From Flavobacterium notoginsengisoli (lineage in GTDB: Bacteria > Bacteroidota > Bacteroidia > Flavobacteriales > Flavobacteriaceae), in contig NZ_JACHLB010000002.1 in assembly GCF_014207905.1 (NCBI RefSeq), positions 62,001 to 126,000 on the forward strand: 64,000 bases of DNA. Direction: 5' to 3'. Positions within the stretch are counted from its first letter, which is position 1, and each line of letters begins with the position of its first letter. The position numbers were made by a program, and so were the translations under genes. The notes under the pieces were generated by a model that saw nothing but the letters and a program-made list of their open reading frames with translations, had not been told where the DNA came from and made no database searches. Shown here piece by piece: positions 25,884-33,974 of this stretch.

Positions 25884-26006
25884 TCTAAAAATTTAAAGAA
25901 TCGTAACAATTGACCTTTTTTTGAAAAACAATTGCGCTTTCTTTAAAGATTTGGATTTCTTGTATGAAAATCAAGAAATCTAATAAATCTAAATAATCTA
26001 CAAAAA

Positions 26007-26960
26007 ATGAGTTTTTTTAAAAAATTATTCTCTACCGAAAAAAAAGAGACTTTAGACAAAGGTCTTGAAAAAACGAAAACTACTTTTTTCTCGAAGTTAA
26101 GCAAAGCGGTTGCCGGAAAATCTAAAGTTGATGACGATGTTTTAGATGATCTGGAAGAGGTTCTTGTGGCTTCGGATGTTGGTGTAAATACAACTTTGAA
26201 AATCATTTCAAGAATCGAAAAGCGAGTTGCTGAAGATAAATACCTAGGAACAGAAGAGTTAAATCAAATTCTCCGTGATGAAATTGGTGCTTTATTATCC
26301 GAAACAAATACAGGTGAAGCAACAGAATTTGAAATTCCGAAAGATAAAAAACCTTACGTTTTAATGGTTGTTGGAGTAAATGGAGTAGGGAAAACAACAA
26401 CAATTGGTAAATTAGCTTATCAGTTTAAAAAAGCTGGACATAAAGTAGTTTTGGGAGCGGCAGATACATTTCGTGCTGCGGCTATAGACCAATTGCAAGT
26501 TTGGGCAGATCGTGTTAATGTGCCGATTGTTAGGCAGCAAATGGGAAGCGATCCTGCTTCTGTAGCATTTGATACTTTACAATCTGCTGTTGCTCAAGAT
26601 GCTGATGTTGTTATTATTGATACAGCTGGACGTCTTCATAATAAAATTAATTTAATGAATGAGTTGACAAAAGTAAAACGTGTGATGCAAAAGGTAGTTG
26701 CCGATGCTCCTCACGATGTGCTTTTGGTTTTGGACGGTTCTACAGGTCAAAATGCTTTTGAACAAGCGAAACAATTTACAGCAGCAACAGAAGTGACTTC
26801 ATTGGCTGTAACTAAATTAGATGGAACTGCAAAAGGGGGAGTTGTAATTGGTATTTCTGACCAATTTCAGATTCCGGTTAAATATATAGGTGTTGGTGAA
26901 GGAATTGAAGATCTACAGGTTTTTAATAAATATGAATTCGTTGACAGTTTTTTTAAATAA
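26007..26960 (+). CDS. ftsY: signal recognition particle receptor FtsY
   Basis: A 317-residue SRP receptor GTPase that brings translating ribosomes to the membrane. The NG domain is complete: GVNGVGKTTTIGKLAYQ (G1, about 128), DTFRAAAIDQL (G2-like), IIDTAGRLHNK (G3), TKLDGTAKGG (G4) and a final GVGEGIEDLQVFNKYEFVDSFF. The N-terminal acidic A domain is almost absent, with only a short lysine-rich start, as usual in Bacteroidetes. A 54-residue membrane protein gene follows within 7 bases. Confidence 0.96.
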   Translation: MSFFKKLFSTEKKETLDKGLEKTKTTFFSKLSKAVAGKSKVDDDVLDDLEEVLVASDVGVNTTLKIISRIEKRVAEDKYLGTEELNQILRDEIGALLSETNTGEATEFEIPKDKKPYVLMVVGVNGVGKTTTIGKLAYQFKKAGHKVVLGAADTFRAAAIDQLQVWADRVNVPIVRQQMGSDPASVAFDTLQSAVAQDADVVIIDTAGRLHNKINLMNELTKVKRVMQKVVADAPHDVLLVLDGSTGQNAFEQAKQFTAATEVTSLAVTKLDGTAKGGVVIGISDQFQIPVKYIGVGEGIEDLQVFNKYEFVDSFFK

Positions 26961-26966
26961 TTTATA

Positions 26967-27131
26967 ATGAAAAATATATCAGCTTTAACATTTTATTTTG
27001 CTAGTGTAATATCTTTTGTTCTGGCAAATGTTTTAAAGGATAAGAATCTTTCAGTATATTATATTTTATTGGTAGCTGGAATCATTTTGTTCTTTTTAGG
27101 AGTTCTTAAAAGAATTCGAACTAATAAATAA
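26967..27131 (+). CDS. 54-residue two-helix membrane protein downstream of ftsY
   Basis: An ATG at 26967, six bases after the ftsY stop, opens a 54-codon frame: MKNISALTFYFASVISFVLA, then NVLKDKNLSVYYILLVAG and IILFFLGVLKRIRTNK. Two hydrophobic segments flank a short charged turn, and the basic tail RIRTNK should stay in the cytoplasm. The close spacing, convincing membrane pattern and the terminator right after the stop support a real gene cotranscribed with ftsY. No family is recognised. Confidence 0.72.
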   Translation: MKNISALTFYFASVISFVLANVLKDKNLSVYYILLVAGIILFFLGVLKRIRTNK

Positions 27132-27148
27132 TTACATAGTTTGAAAAT

Positions 27149-27205
27149 AAATGGAGTTCAGAAAAACTAGATTTATAGTAAATCTAGTTTTTCTGAACTC
27201 CATTT
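27149..27205. terminator. 27 bp perfect-stem bidirectional terminator
   Basis: The arms 27149-27175 and 27179-27205 are perfectly complementary with a 3-base loop (TAG). The hairpin lies between the small membrane protein gene and the converging serine hydrolase gene, directly against the latter's stop codon. The length is unusual for a simple terminator. Confidence 0.85.
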
Positions 27206-28276
27206 TTATTGATATAAAGCATTAATTTTCTCCCACAAAGTTTTATCAAAATCGGATAAGGCAAGATTTACATTATCAGCAGCATCTCCCATTCTAATTA
27301 CCACCATTTTTTTACTCGGAATTACATAAATCTTCTGGTCATTTTTTCCTAAAGCCATAAACATATCGCTTGGTCCTGTTGGAATCACGCTTCCTTGAAA
27401 GTTAAGCTGTGATTGTGGCAAATGATAGCTTGCTTTTCCGTTTAACCACCATAAATAGCCATATCCTAAATTGATATTTTGCGAAGTTGAGGTTGCTTCA
27501 TTAAAGAAAGTTTCGTTTAAAATGGTTGTGTTTTCCCATTTTCCTTTATTTAGCATTAACAATCCGAAGCGAGCCATGCTTCTTGTTGTACTTGTATAAA
27601 CGCTATTAACGCCAAGTTGAACCCAATTGCCGTCCATTCCGATTTTGTCTCTTAATTTGGTGTTGAAATAGTTTTCCCAAGTCTGTTTACTAGCTTTTGC
27701 TACAACATCTTGAAGTTTTACATATACATTATGGTAAGCCCATCTGGTTCCAGCATCAGCTTTGTAGATTAAGTCTTCTGGGTCTACGTTATCTGTAGTA
27801 TCATCGAGACCGGATGTCATCGTTAAAAGATGTTTGCAGGTTATAAGGTTTTCTTTGGCAAGAGTTTCACTTGTCCATCCTGTTCCAATATAATCAGACA
27901 CTTTACTATTGATGTTTAAAAGTCCTTCTTGCTGTGCAATTCCAGTAAGAGTAGACGTTAATGTTTTTCCTGCACTGGCCCAGTACCAGTTTGTTGTTGC
28001 AGTATGTTTGTTAAAATAATTTTCTAACACAATTCGGCCATTAACTAAAATTATAAAAGATTTAGAATTTTTGAGTTCTAAATAATCTAAAAGAGGTTGG
28101 ACGGCGTTTTGATTCCATTTTAAATCAGAAATTGATTTTGTTTCCCAGCTCGTTCCTGTCAAAGGAGGGAAATACATGGTTTCATCAGGAATTGGAGTCG
28201 GATCTGTTTCAGATGAGTCTTTACTGCAGGCTATAAAAAATAGCGCTAATAAGATTGTGCAAATTGATTTGGTCAT
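27206..28276 (-). CDS. serine hydrolase, beta-lactamase (class C)/penicillin-binding family, lipoprotein
   Basis: A 356-residue lipoprotein (lipobox FFIAC, Cys near residue 17) with a beta-lactamase-like fold. The catalytic SxxK is SAGK in YWASAGKTLTSTLTGIAQQE, and the YxN motif is YHN in GTRWAYHNVYVKLQDV. Other conserved segments are HLLTMTSGLDD and YGYLWWLNG. Enzymes of this kind are mostly esterases or D-aminopeptidases rather than true beta-lactamases; no substrate can be named. A good TTTG-N23-TATTTTTG promoter precedes it, and a strong terminator ends it. Confidence 0.9.
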   Translation of the reverse strand: MTKSICTILLALFFIACSKDSSETDPTPIPDETMYFPPLTGTSWETKSISDLKWNQNAVQPLLDYLELKNSKSFIILVNGRIVLENYFNKHTATTNWYWASAGKTLTSTLTGIAQQEGLLNINSKVSDYIGTGWTSETLAKENLITCKHLLTMTSGLDDTTDNVDPEDLIYKADAGTRWAYHNVYVKLQDVVAKASKQTWENYFNTKLRDKIGMDGNWVQLGVNSVYTSTTRSMARFGLLMLNKGKWENTTILNETFFNEATSTSQNINLGYGYLWWLNGKASYHLPQSQLNFQGSVIPTGPSDMFMALGKNDQKIYVIPSKKMVVIRMGDAADNVNLALSDFDKTLWEKINALYQ

Positions 28277-28304
28277 GTTTTTTGTTTTTGGTTTGGGGTT
28301 TGAC

Positions 28305-28338
28305 CAAAAATATACAAAAAAGTTTAATCGGCTAACAA
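28305..28338 (-). promoter_or_regulatory. flavobacterial promoter of the serine hydrolase gene
   Basis: On the minus strand a TTTG (complement of 28336-28339) is followed 23-24 bases on by TATTTTTG (complement of 28305-28312), 29 bases ahead of the start at 28276. The spacing is at the long end of the known range. Confidence 0.6.
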
Positions 28339-28363
28339 ACTTATTTTTAGGTTTATAAAAAGA

Positions 28364-28894
28364 TTATAGTGCAGTTTTATCTTTCTGCAATTTCCATTTT
28401 GTACCGTCATTATAGACAATATAATAAACAGTAACATGAATAATTTTATCTGCATCTGTTGAGAAATCTTCCCAAATTTCAGATTTAGTCTGCCCGGGTT
28501 TTATTAAGTCTATTATGTTGCCTTTAAAATTTCCTTCGCCATAAAAATAATTTCCACTTGCAGGTTCTTCAAAGGCATTTAGACAAAACCAGTTTAGTTT
28601 TATTGCTTTAATCGATTTGGAACTTAGATTTTTATAGGTTATTTTAATGTCTTTATGGTGAGAATAGCTGTTTTTTAAGAGGGTAGCGTTTAAAATTTTT
28701 ATGGGAAATTCTTCTGATTTTGGAATTTTTGAGGTGATTTTTTTTGTTAGAAGCGTATCAGTTTGAATTCCTTTGCTTTCGTCTTCTATTGAATATTTTT
28801 CGGAATTAATTTGGGCTTTTTTTTCTTGTTTAGATTGGTCGCATTTTGAAAATAGAAATAGTGTGCTAAAAACTAGAAGTGCTATTTTTTTCAT
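28364..28894 (-). CDS. hypothetical lipoprotein
   Basis: A 176-residue predicted lipoprotein: MKKIALLVFSTLFLFSKC gives a lipobox-like end at Cys18. The mature part begins with a lysine/glutamate-rich linker and then a small strand-rich domain with ILNATLLKNSYSHHKDIKITYKNLSSKSIKAIKLNWFC and YYIVYNDGTKWKLQ. This resembles small domains seen in other Bacteroidetes lipoproteins, but I cannot name it. It is a single gene with no clear partner; the next gene is divergent. Confidence 0.72.
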   Translation of the reverse strand: MKKIALLVFSTLFLFSKCDQSKQEKKAQINSEKYSIEDESKGIQTDTLLTKKITSKIPKSEEFPIKILNATLLKNSYSHHKDIKITYKNLSSKSIKAIKLNWFCLNAFEEPASGNYFYGEGNFKGNIIDLIKPGQTKSEIWEDFSTDADKIIHVTVYYIVYNDGTKWKLQKDKTAL

Positions 28895-29209
28895 TTTTTA
28901 GTTGAAAATGGGAATTTTAGATTTTTTTAATTCAATTTGCCACTATGGTAATTGTGCTATAAAAATCTCGATCTTTTAAAAAGATAATTGCCTATGGAAG
29001 TTATTATGCTGTTAAAATAAGGTGTTTCTTGTTTTTTTTATTCTTGAGGATTTTGTTTTTTTAGAATGAAATAATCAATGCAAAATATTTCTTTTGATGA
29101 TTATAAGGTTATCTTTGTAGTCCGAGAAAAATTTCTACATAAGGTAACAGATGGCATATTTTACACCAGATTGAGGAGGTAAACAATTGCTTAAAAATAC
29201 GCACGATTT
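28895..29209. other. 315-base divergent intergenic region with an unusual leader
   Basis: AT-rich region between two divergent lipoprotein genes. It holds a TATCTTTG -7 box at 29110-29117 for the right-hand gene, and a leader with two tiny frames: ATG at 29151 (MAYFTPD, stop at 29172-29174) and TTG at 29187 (eight codons, stop TGA at 29211-29213 overlapping the ATG at 29210). Between them is GAGGAGGT at 29173-29180, a strong Shine-Dalgarno match that is rare in this window. Nothing else was recognised. Confidence 0.45.
29110..29117 (+). promoter_or_regulatory. TATCTTTG -7 box of the lipoprotein-DUF721 operon
   Basis: An exact TAnnTTTG match about 93 bases ahead of the ATG at 29210, with TTTTG 13 bases before it (too close for a standard -33). 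It would yield a leader of about 85 bases carrying the two short frames. Confidence 0.5.
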
Positions 29210-29650
29210 ATGAAAAACACTTTTATGATTTTGGTTTTGTCGCTTTTACTTGTGAGCTGTAAACAAGAAATTAAGCCTGATGATATTAAAAAACTAAACG
29301 GCTATTGGGAAATCGAAAAAGTGGTTTTTGAAAAAGGAGAAGAGAAAGAGTATAAAATGAATGAGACTTTTGATTTTTTTCAAATTAAAGACAACAAGGG
29401 TGTTCGAACGAAAGTGATGCCACAATTTGATGGGACATTTTTGACAACAGATACTTTTGAAAATGTTTCAGTTCGATTTAAAGATGAACAGGTTTTTTTA
29501 GATTATAAAACAGATTATGCAAAATGGAGTGAAGAAATTGTTTCAATTTCTGATGAAAAGTTGGTAACTAGAAATCAGCAAAAAATTGAATATCATTATA
29601 AAAAAGCAGCACCAATAAATCTTTTAAACGATGGCGAAAAGACTAAATAA
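29210..29650 (+). CDS. small lipoprotein of lipocalin-like type
   Basis: A 146-residue predicted lipoprotein: MKNTFMILVLSLLLVSC gives the lipobox with Cys17. The body starts LNGYWEIEKVVFEKGEEKEY and continues with short strands, like the lipocalin-like small lipoproteins of Flavobacteriaceae; function unknown. Its ATG overlaps the stop of an eight-codon leader frame, and its own end overlaps the DUF721 gene by 20 bases, so expression is probably coupled along the whole message. Confidence 0.75.
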   Translation: MKNTFMILVLSLLLVSCKQEIKPDDIKKLNGYWEIEKVVFEKGEEKEYKMNETFDFFQIKDNKGVRTKVMPQFDGTFLTTDTFENVSVRFKDEQVFLDYKTDYAKWSEEIVSISDEKLVTRNQQKIEYHYKKAAPINLLNDGEKTK

Positions 29651-29927
29651 CGAATCTACTATTAGCGCAGTTTTACAACAAATTATTCAAGTGAATAAGC
29701 TACAGCCAGGAATGGATCAAATTGATGTGCGTGATGCTTGGAAAAATCTTATGGGAAGTGGTGTTAATACCTACACGAAAAATGTAGTTTTAAAAGGAAG
29801 TACACTTTATGTTGAATTAGGTTCTGCAGTTTTACGCGAAGAATTGAGCCACGGAAAGTCAAAAATCGTTAAAATGATTAATGAAGAATTAGGACGAGAA
29901 GTTATTAAAGATGTAGTGCTTCGCTGA
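29631..29927 (+). CDS. DUF721 protein, DciA-like
   Basis: A 98-residue basic protein of the DUF721 family: RLNNESTISAVLQQIIQVN, then IDVRDAWKNLMGSGVNTYT, VLKGSTLYVELGSAVLREELSHG and KIVKMINEELG. The family is related to DciA, which loads the replicative helicase in many bacteria, so a DNA-replication role is possible. It lacks the long extra domain of larger DciA proteins. It overlaps the upstream lipoprotein gene by 20 bases. Its stop codon runs into a heptad tandem repeat. Confidence 0.86.
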   Translation: MAKRLNNESTISAVLQQIIQVNKLQPGMDQIDVRDAWKNLMGSGVNTYTKNVVLKGSTLYVELGSAVLREELSHGKSKIVKMINEELGREVIKDVVLR

Positions 29928-29980
29928 TTTTAGATTTTAGATTTTAGATTTTAGATTTTAGATTTTAGATTTTAGATTTT
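29927..29980 (+). repeat. tandem repeat of ATTTTAG, about 7.7 copies
   Basis: Seven copies of the heptamer ATTTTAG plus five bases directly follow the DUF721 stop; the last A of the stop belongs to the first unit. A shorter run of the same unit is at 49739-49765. To the right, 30042-30077 carries a partly complementary AATCTAAAAT-type sequence, so the array and that segment bracket the terminator. Confidence 0.9.
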
Positions 29981-29990
29981 TCGATATAAA

Positions 29991-30020
29991 AAAAATCCAT
30001 TTCAATTGAAATGGATTTTT
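29991..30020. terminator. bidirectional terminator between DUF721 and ndk
   Basis: A 30-base perfect palindrome built on AAAAATCCATTTCAA and its complement, with A- and T-runs at the ends, between two converging genes. Confidence 0.82.
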
Positions 30021-30077
30021 TTATTTGTGATCATTAAGTTCAACAATCTGAAATCTTAACTCTACAATCTAAAATTA

Positions 30078-30497
30078 TTAGAATTGCTCTCTTCCTGCAA
30101 AGTGGAATGCGCTCTCGATAGCAGCGTTTTCGTCGCTATCAGATCCGTGAACAGCATTTTCTCCGATAGAAGTAGCATATGCTTTACGAATAGTTCCTTC
30201 AGCAGCTTCTGCTGGGTTTGTAGCTCCAATTAAAGTTCTGAAATCTTCTACTGCGTTATCTTTCTCTAAAATAGCAGCAACAATTGGTCCACGAGACATG
30301 AATTCAACTAATTCTCCGTAGAAAGGTCTTTCTGCGTGAACTGCGTAGAATGCTTTTGCATCTGCTACAGTTAATTGAGTTAATTTTAATGAAACGATTT
30401 TGAAACCACCATTAGTAATCATTGCTAAGATGTTCCCGATGTGTCCGTTTGCAACAGCATCTGGTTTAATCATTGTAAAAGTTCTATTTGTTGCCAT
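30078..30497 (-). CDS. ndk: nucleoside-diphosphate kinase
   Basis: A 139-residue enzyme that balances nucleoside triphosphate pools by phosphate transfer through a catalytic histidine. The start [19 protein letters not shown] is typical, and the active site is in [15 protein letters not shown], with the phosphorylated His in VHGSD. Length is normal. It has its own TACTTTTG promoter box. Confidence 0.97.
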   Translation of the reverse strand: MATNRTFTMIKPDAVANGHIGNILAMITNGGFKIVSLKLTQLTVADAKAFYAVHAERPFYGELVEFMSRGPIVAAILEKDNAVEDFRTLIGATNPAEAAEGTIRKAYATSIGENAVHGSDSDENAAIESAFHFAGREQF

Positions 30498-30520
30498 TTT
30501 GTATTTTATTAAATTTTGTG

Positions 30521-30528
30521 CAAAAGTA
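30521..30528 (-). promoter_or_regulatory. TACTTTTG -7 box of ndk
   Basis: An exact TAnnTTTG match on the minus strand, 24 bases ahead of the ndk start. A TTG 12 bases upstream is too close to be a standard -33 element. Confidence 0.55.
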
Positions 30529-30613
30529 TACTTTTTTTATCAATTGATTTTAATAAATTCTTAATTAAAATGTATTCAAATGCTGTTTTGAGCAAGAAAT
30601 GTTTTTTATGGAA

Positions 30614-30709
30614 ACCATATAAGTGATATAAGTTCATTTTAGAACGCTGTAAAGTTTATTTGGGATTTCTGCGCAAAGCTTTTAAATGAACTTATATCAC
30701 TTATATGGT
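30614..30709. repeat. inverted repeat with perfect 26 bp arms (ATATAAGTGATATAAG family)
   Basis: 30614-30639 and 30684-30709 are exact inverted copies; the arm contains CCATATAAGTGATATAAG. The 44-base centre is unrelated. The element fills the gap between ndk and the converging end of the second DUF5009 gene, ending seven bases before that gene's stop codon. Confidence 0.92.
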
Positions 30710-30716
30710 GAAATTT

Positions 30717-31988
30717 TTAAACTTTGAAAATCAGTTTGTTTCGGTAGAAGATCCATAGTATAAAAGACCAGATTGCGACATAAGTTAATGCTCCAGCCAA
30801 AGAAGCTGTCATTGGATTAGAAAATAAAGGCGCAATTCCGAAACGGTATAAATAATCTAATAAATTGGTTTGTTCTTCTGGATTTGAAGGATTCTGAAAA
30901 CGGATCATCACCAAAGCCTGCGGAATAATCTGAGATGCAAAGAAAACAATCATCGGATTTACTCCCCAAATTATAAACAGTTTAAAACCTTTTTGGTATT
31001 CTTTAATGTCAATTAAATAATATAAACCTGTTAAGCACACAGTTGCCAGTCCTGTTGTGTACAAAACATAACTGCTTGTCCAGATAGATTTGTTTATCGG
31101 GAAAACTAAATCCCAGATTAATCCAAGAAAAAGAAGTACAGTTCCAATTCTTCCCATTGTCAACGCTTTTTGGACTTTGCTAGCATTCAATAATAAAATT
31201 TGCCCTATAAATAATCCAATTATTCCATTTACTATTGAAGGCAAAGTACTTAATATTCCTTCTGGATCCCAAGTTTTGGTTTCGTGATACATATGTCCTT
31301 TTAGTAGAACGCTATCAACCCATGCAACTAAATTGGTTCCTCTTTCTAGATTTGCTTCACCAACTCCGGGAACTGGAATTAAAGTCATTATTGCCCAATA
31401 TCCTAGAAGTAAAACAATTCCTGTAATGATTTGTGTTTTTCGAGATGTTTTTAAATATAAAAGAGAAACTACAAAATAAACAACTGCAATACGTTGTAAA
31501 ACACCTGGAAGTCTTACGTCTTGATAGTTTTCAAAACCTCCATAAGCTAAAATTAGATAAATTAAAAGTATTCCGACAGCGAATATACTTTTTAATCGAT
31601 TGCTGAAATTTCCCATCAAAGCATAACCAACCGCAATAGTAATGGCTAAACGGCCAATGAGAAGAGGAATTCCTTCTAAACCAAATAATTGAATTTTGTC
31701 AAAGAAATTAAAGAATATTCCGAGACAAAGCATTCTTAAAGAACGAATTAGAATTTTATTAAATGTAGTACTATCGTAAACTTTCTCAGGCATTGCCAGC
31801 GGAACAGCAACTCCCATTATAAAAACAAAAAAAGGAAATACTAGATCTGTTGGCGTGCATCCGTTCCAGTGTGCGTGCAAAAGCGGTGGATAAACATTTC
31901 CCCAGTCACCGGGATTGTTTACAATAGTCATCAATAGAATTGTCAGTCCGCGAAAGACATCTAGCGAAATTAGGCGTTCTCTTACCAT
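30717..31988 (-). CDS. DUF5009 membrane protein, heparan-alpha-glucosaminide acetyltransferase-like (paralogue 2)
   Basis: A 423-residue protein with about ten hydrophobic segments. LISLDVFRGLTILLMTIVNN at the start and CTPTDLVFPFFVFIMGVAVPLA are the DUF5009/NagX markers; further on come GVLQRIAVVYFVVSLLYL and LATVCLTGLYYLID. The family has the HGSNAT-like fold for transmembrane acetylation of amino sugars. It is closer to the classical NagX type than the gene at 15687, with which it shares only the general pattern. It may act in amino-sugar use, but no such genes are adjacent. Confidence 0.88.
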   Translation of the reverse strand: MVRERLISLDVFRGLTILLMTIVNNPGDWGNVYPPLLHAHWNGCTPTDLVFPFFVFIMGVAVPLAMPEKVYDSTTFNKILIRSLRMLCLGIFFNFFDKIQLFGLEGIPLLIGRLAITIAVGYALMGNFSNRLKSIFAVGILLIYLILAYGGFENYQDVRLPGVLQRIAVVYFVVSLLYLKTSRKTQIITGIVLLLGYWAIMTLIPVPGVGEANLERGTNLVAWVDSVLLKGHMYHETKTWDPEGILSTLPSIVNGIIGLFIGQILLLNASKVQKALTMGRIGTVLLFLGLIWDLVFPINKSIWTSSYVLYTTGLATVCLTGLYYLIDIKEYQKGFKLFIIWGVNPMIVFFASQIIPQALVMIRFQNPSNPEEQTNLLDYLYRFGIAPLFSNPMTASLAGALTYVAIWSFILWIFYRNKLIFKV

Positions 31989-32111
31989 TTGGTTAGTTAG
32001 TTAATAGGTTATAAAATATAATTCTATTTGGTTTGAGAGAGTGATAATCTCGGAAATGAGCTGGTTATTTGTTCCTAAATTATCGCTTTTGAATTTCTAA
32101 AGATAATTATT

Positions 32112-33701
32112 TTAGATTATTATGATGTCAAAATTTTGTTCTAAAGGTTTTAATTTTTGAATTAAAAGAGGGATTAACTGTTCTCCTTTTTCTAAATAAA
32201 ACTCAGAAAAATTGGTTTGACGTTCCTGAAGTCCATAATTTGGAAACAATTCGCATTGCAAATCTGTAACGCGCTGTAATTGATCTTGTAATTTTCTTTT
32301 TTGAGCTTTTAATAAACGTTTTTCTAAATTTTCTAAACCTTTCTTTTGTTTTACTTCTTGCGCTTTTACAGTTCCAGAAAAAGATTTATCTGTTTTTTCT
32401 GCCAATTCAAAAAGATAAGCAAATTGTTTTTCAAGAGCTTCTTTTTGAGCGGTTAAATCAATTGGGAAAGGAGATAGTTTATGGGTAATTTCATTAATTA
32501 GATTTTCCGATTTACTAAATAAATCTTTCCATGATAAATTTAAATTATCTGCTTTTTTAACTTGTTTTTCTGTTGCTAGAAGTACGGAGTTTCGAACCAA
32601 TAAAATCGGGAAAGTAATGTTTACTGCATCAAAGAAACCTTTCAGTTCTAACCAATAAGCAATTTCTCCACCTCCGCCAATGTAGCAAAGATTTGGTAAA
32701 ATAATTTCCTGATACAATGGACGCATAATCACGTTCGGACTGAATTTTTCAGGATTACTTTCTAGTAGTTTAAAAATTTCTTCTTTAGAAAATGAGATTT
32801 TGGTATTGTTAACTACATATTTGTCGTTTTCAAAAATGATTCTTTCTCGCAATTTATCTTCAATATAAAAAAGATTAATCTCACGTGGATTGACCTGAAC
32901 ATTATAATTTTCAAGTTTATCAATTGATTTTTGAACCGTTTTGAATGAAGTTTGATTTTCTAATTCTTCTTTGACAAATGGAATAAAAGCACGTTTTAAA
33001 TCAACACTATCTGCATCTAGAATTACTAAACCATAATTTGAAAATAAACTATTGGCTAAAAAACGAGTCGCATCAGCAAGATTTTCGTGTTTTAAATAAG
33101 CTTCTTCAAAAAGTTTTTTAAGTGTATTGGCATTAGTGCTTGAACCTAATTCTTTAGAATAAACTTCAAACAAATCATCTAATCCATTTGTAGAAAGTCT
33201 TCCTACAGGTCCAGTACTTTCGGCATTCCAACGAATTTTTTTTCCTTTAAAATTAAAATAATTAATTTCTTCAAAATCATGATCTTCAGTTGCCATCCAG
33301 TAAACAGGAACGAAATTGTATGAAGGATATTTTGATTTTAATTCTTTAGTTAAATTAATCGTAGAAATAATTTTATATAGAAAATACAGTGGTCCGCTAA
33401 AAAGATTTAATTGGTGTCCTGTAGTAATTGTAAAAGTATTTTCGAGTGCTAAAAGCGTGATATTTTGTTTAGTAGCATCTGATATTTCAATATTTTGATA
33501 TTGCTTTTGCAAAGCTTCAACCAATGCAGTACGGTTATTGTTATCAAAATTAACTGCTTTTTCGGCAATTTGTTTTTCGAAATTTTCTAGAGTTGGAAAA
33601 TTATTGTACAGCGGTTTTAATTCTTCCTTTTCATCTAAATAATCTTGCATTAGTTTAGAAAAATATCCAGAAGATTGAAAGCTGATACAGTCGGTAGGCA
33701 T
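32112..33701 (-). CDS. bshC: bacillithiol biosynthesis cysteine-adding enzyme BshC
   Basis: A 529-residue cytoplasmic enzyme that is credited with adding cysteine to glucosaminyl-malate in the last step of bacillithiol synthesis. The BshC family features are GHQLNLFSGPLYFLYKIIST (nucleotide-binding-like start), VPVYWMATEDHDFEEINYF, the long coiled-coil segment in the C-terminal third (KAQEVKQKKGLENLEKRLLKAQKRK...) and LCYIGGGGEIAYWLELKGFF. The length matches the family. bshA and bshB are not in the window. Confidence 0.94.
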   Translation of the reverse strand: MPTDCISFQSSGYFSKLMQDYLDEKEELKPLYNNFPTLENFEKQIAEKAVNFDNNNRTALVEALQKQYQNIEISDATKQNITLLALENTFTITTGHQLNLFSGPLYFLYKIISTINLTKELKSKYPSYNFVPVYWMATEDHDFEEINYFNFKGKKIRWNAESTGPVGRLSTNGLDDLFEVYSKELGSSTNANTLKKLFEEAYLKHENLADATRFLANSLFSNYGLVILDADSVDLKRAFIPFVKEELENQTSFKTVQKSIDKLENYNVQVNPREINLFYIEDKLRERIIFENDKYVVNNTKISFSKEEIFKLLESNPEKFSPNVIMRPLYQEIILPNLCYIGGGGEIAYWLELKGFFDAVNITFPILLVRNSVLLATEKQVKKADNLNLSWKDLFSKSENLINEITHKLSPFPIDLTAQKEALEKQFAYLFELAEKTDKSFSGTVKAQEVKQKKGLENLEKRLLKAQKRKLQDQLQRVTDLQCELFPNYGLQERQTNFSEFYLEKGEQLIPLLIQKLKPLEQNFDIIII

Positions 33702-33936
33702 AATTTTAAATTTATTTTTGACAGCTGTAAATTTAATGAAAATATACAGTTAAAAACGCTATTAACAATTGCTTAAGAATTGATATTTTCATTTTTGTTT
33801 TAAAGTTCCGATAATCAGGTTTTTATTTTTGGTTTCAATTACTGTTTTTAAAATGGAAAACTTATGAAATTTGTTAAAAAACACTAAGTGTTTTAAAACT
33901 AGTTCTTGTAAATATGAATTATTAATAATGAAACTA

Positions 33937-33944
33937 TATTTTTG
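33937..33944 (+). promoter_or_regulatory. TATTTTTG -7 box of the MFS transporter gene
   Basis: An exact TAnnTTTG match about 30 bases before the ATG at 33975. The nearest TTG is 28 bases further upstream, longer than the usual spacing. Confidence 0.5.
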
Positions 33945-33974
33945 TAAGCAAAAAAAAAGTTATATCTATTTTAC

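Noticed and set aside
29927-29980. CRISPR-like reading of the ATTTTAG array
   Set aside because: The unit is seven bases with no spacers and there are no cas genes. It is a simple tandem repeat.
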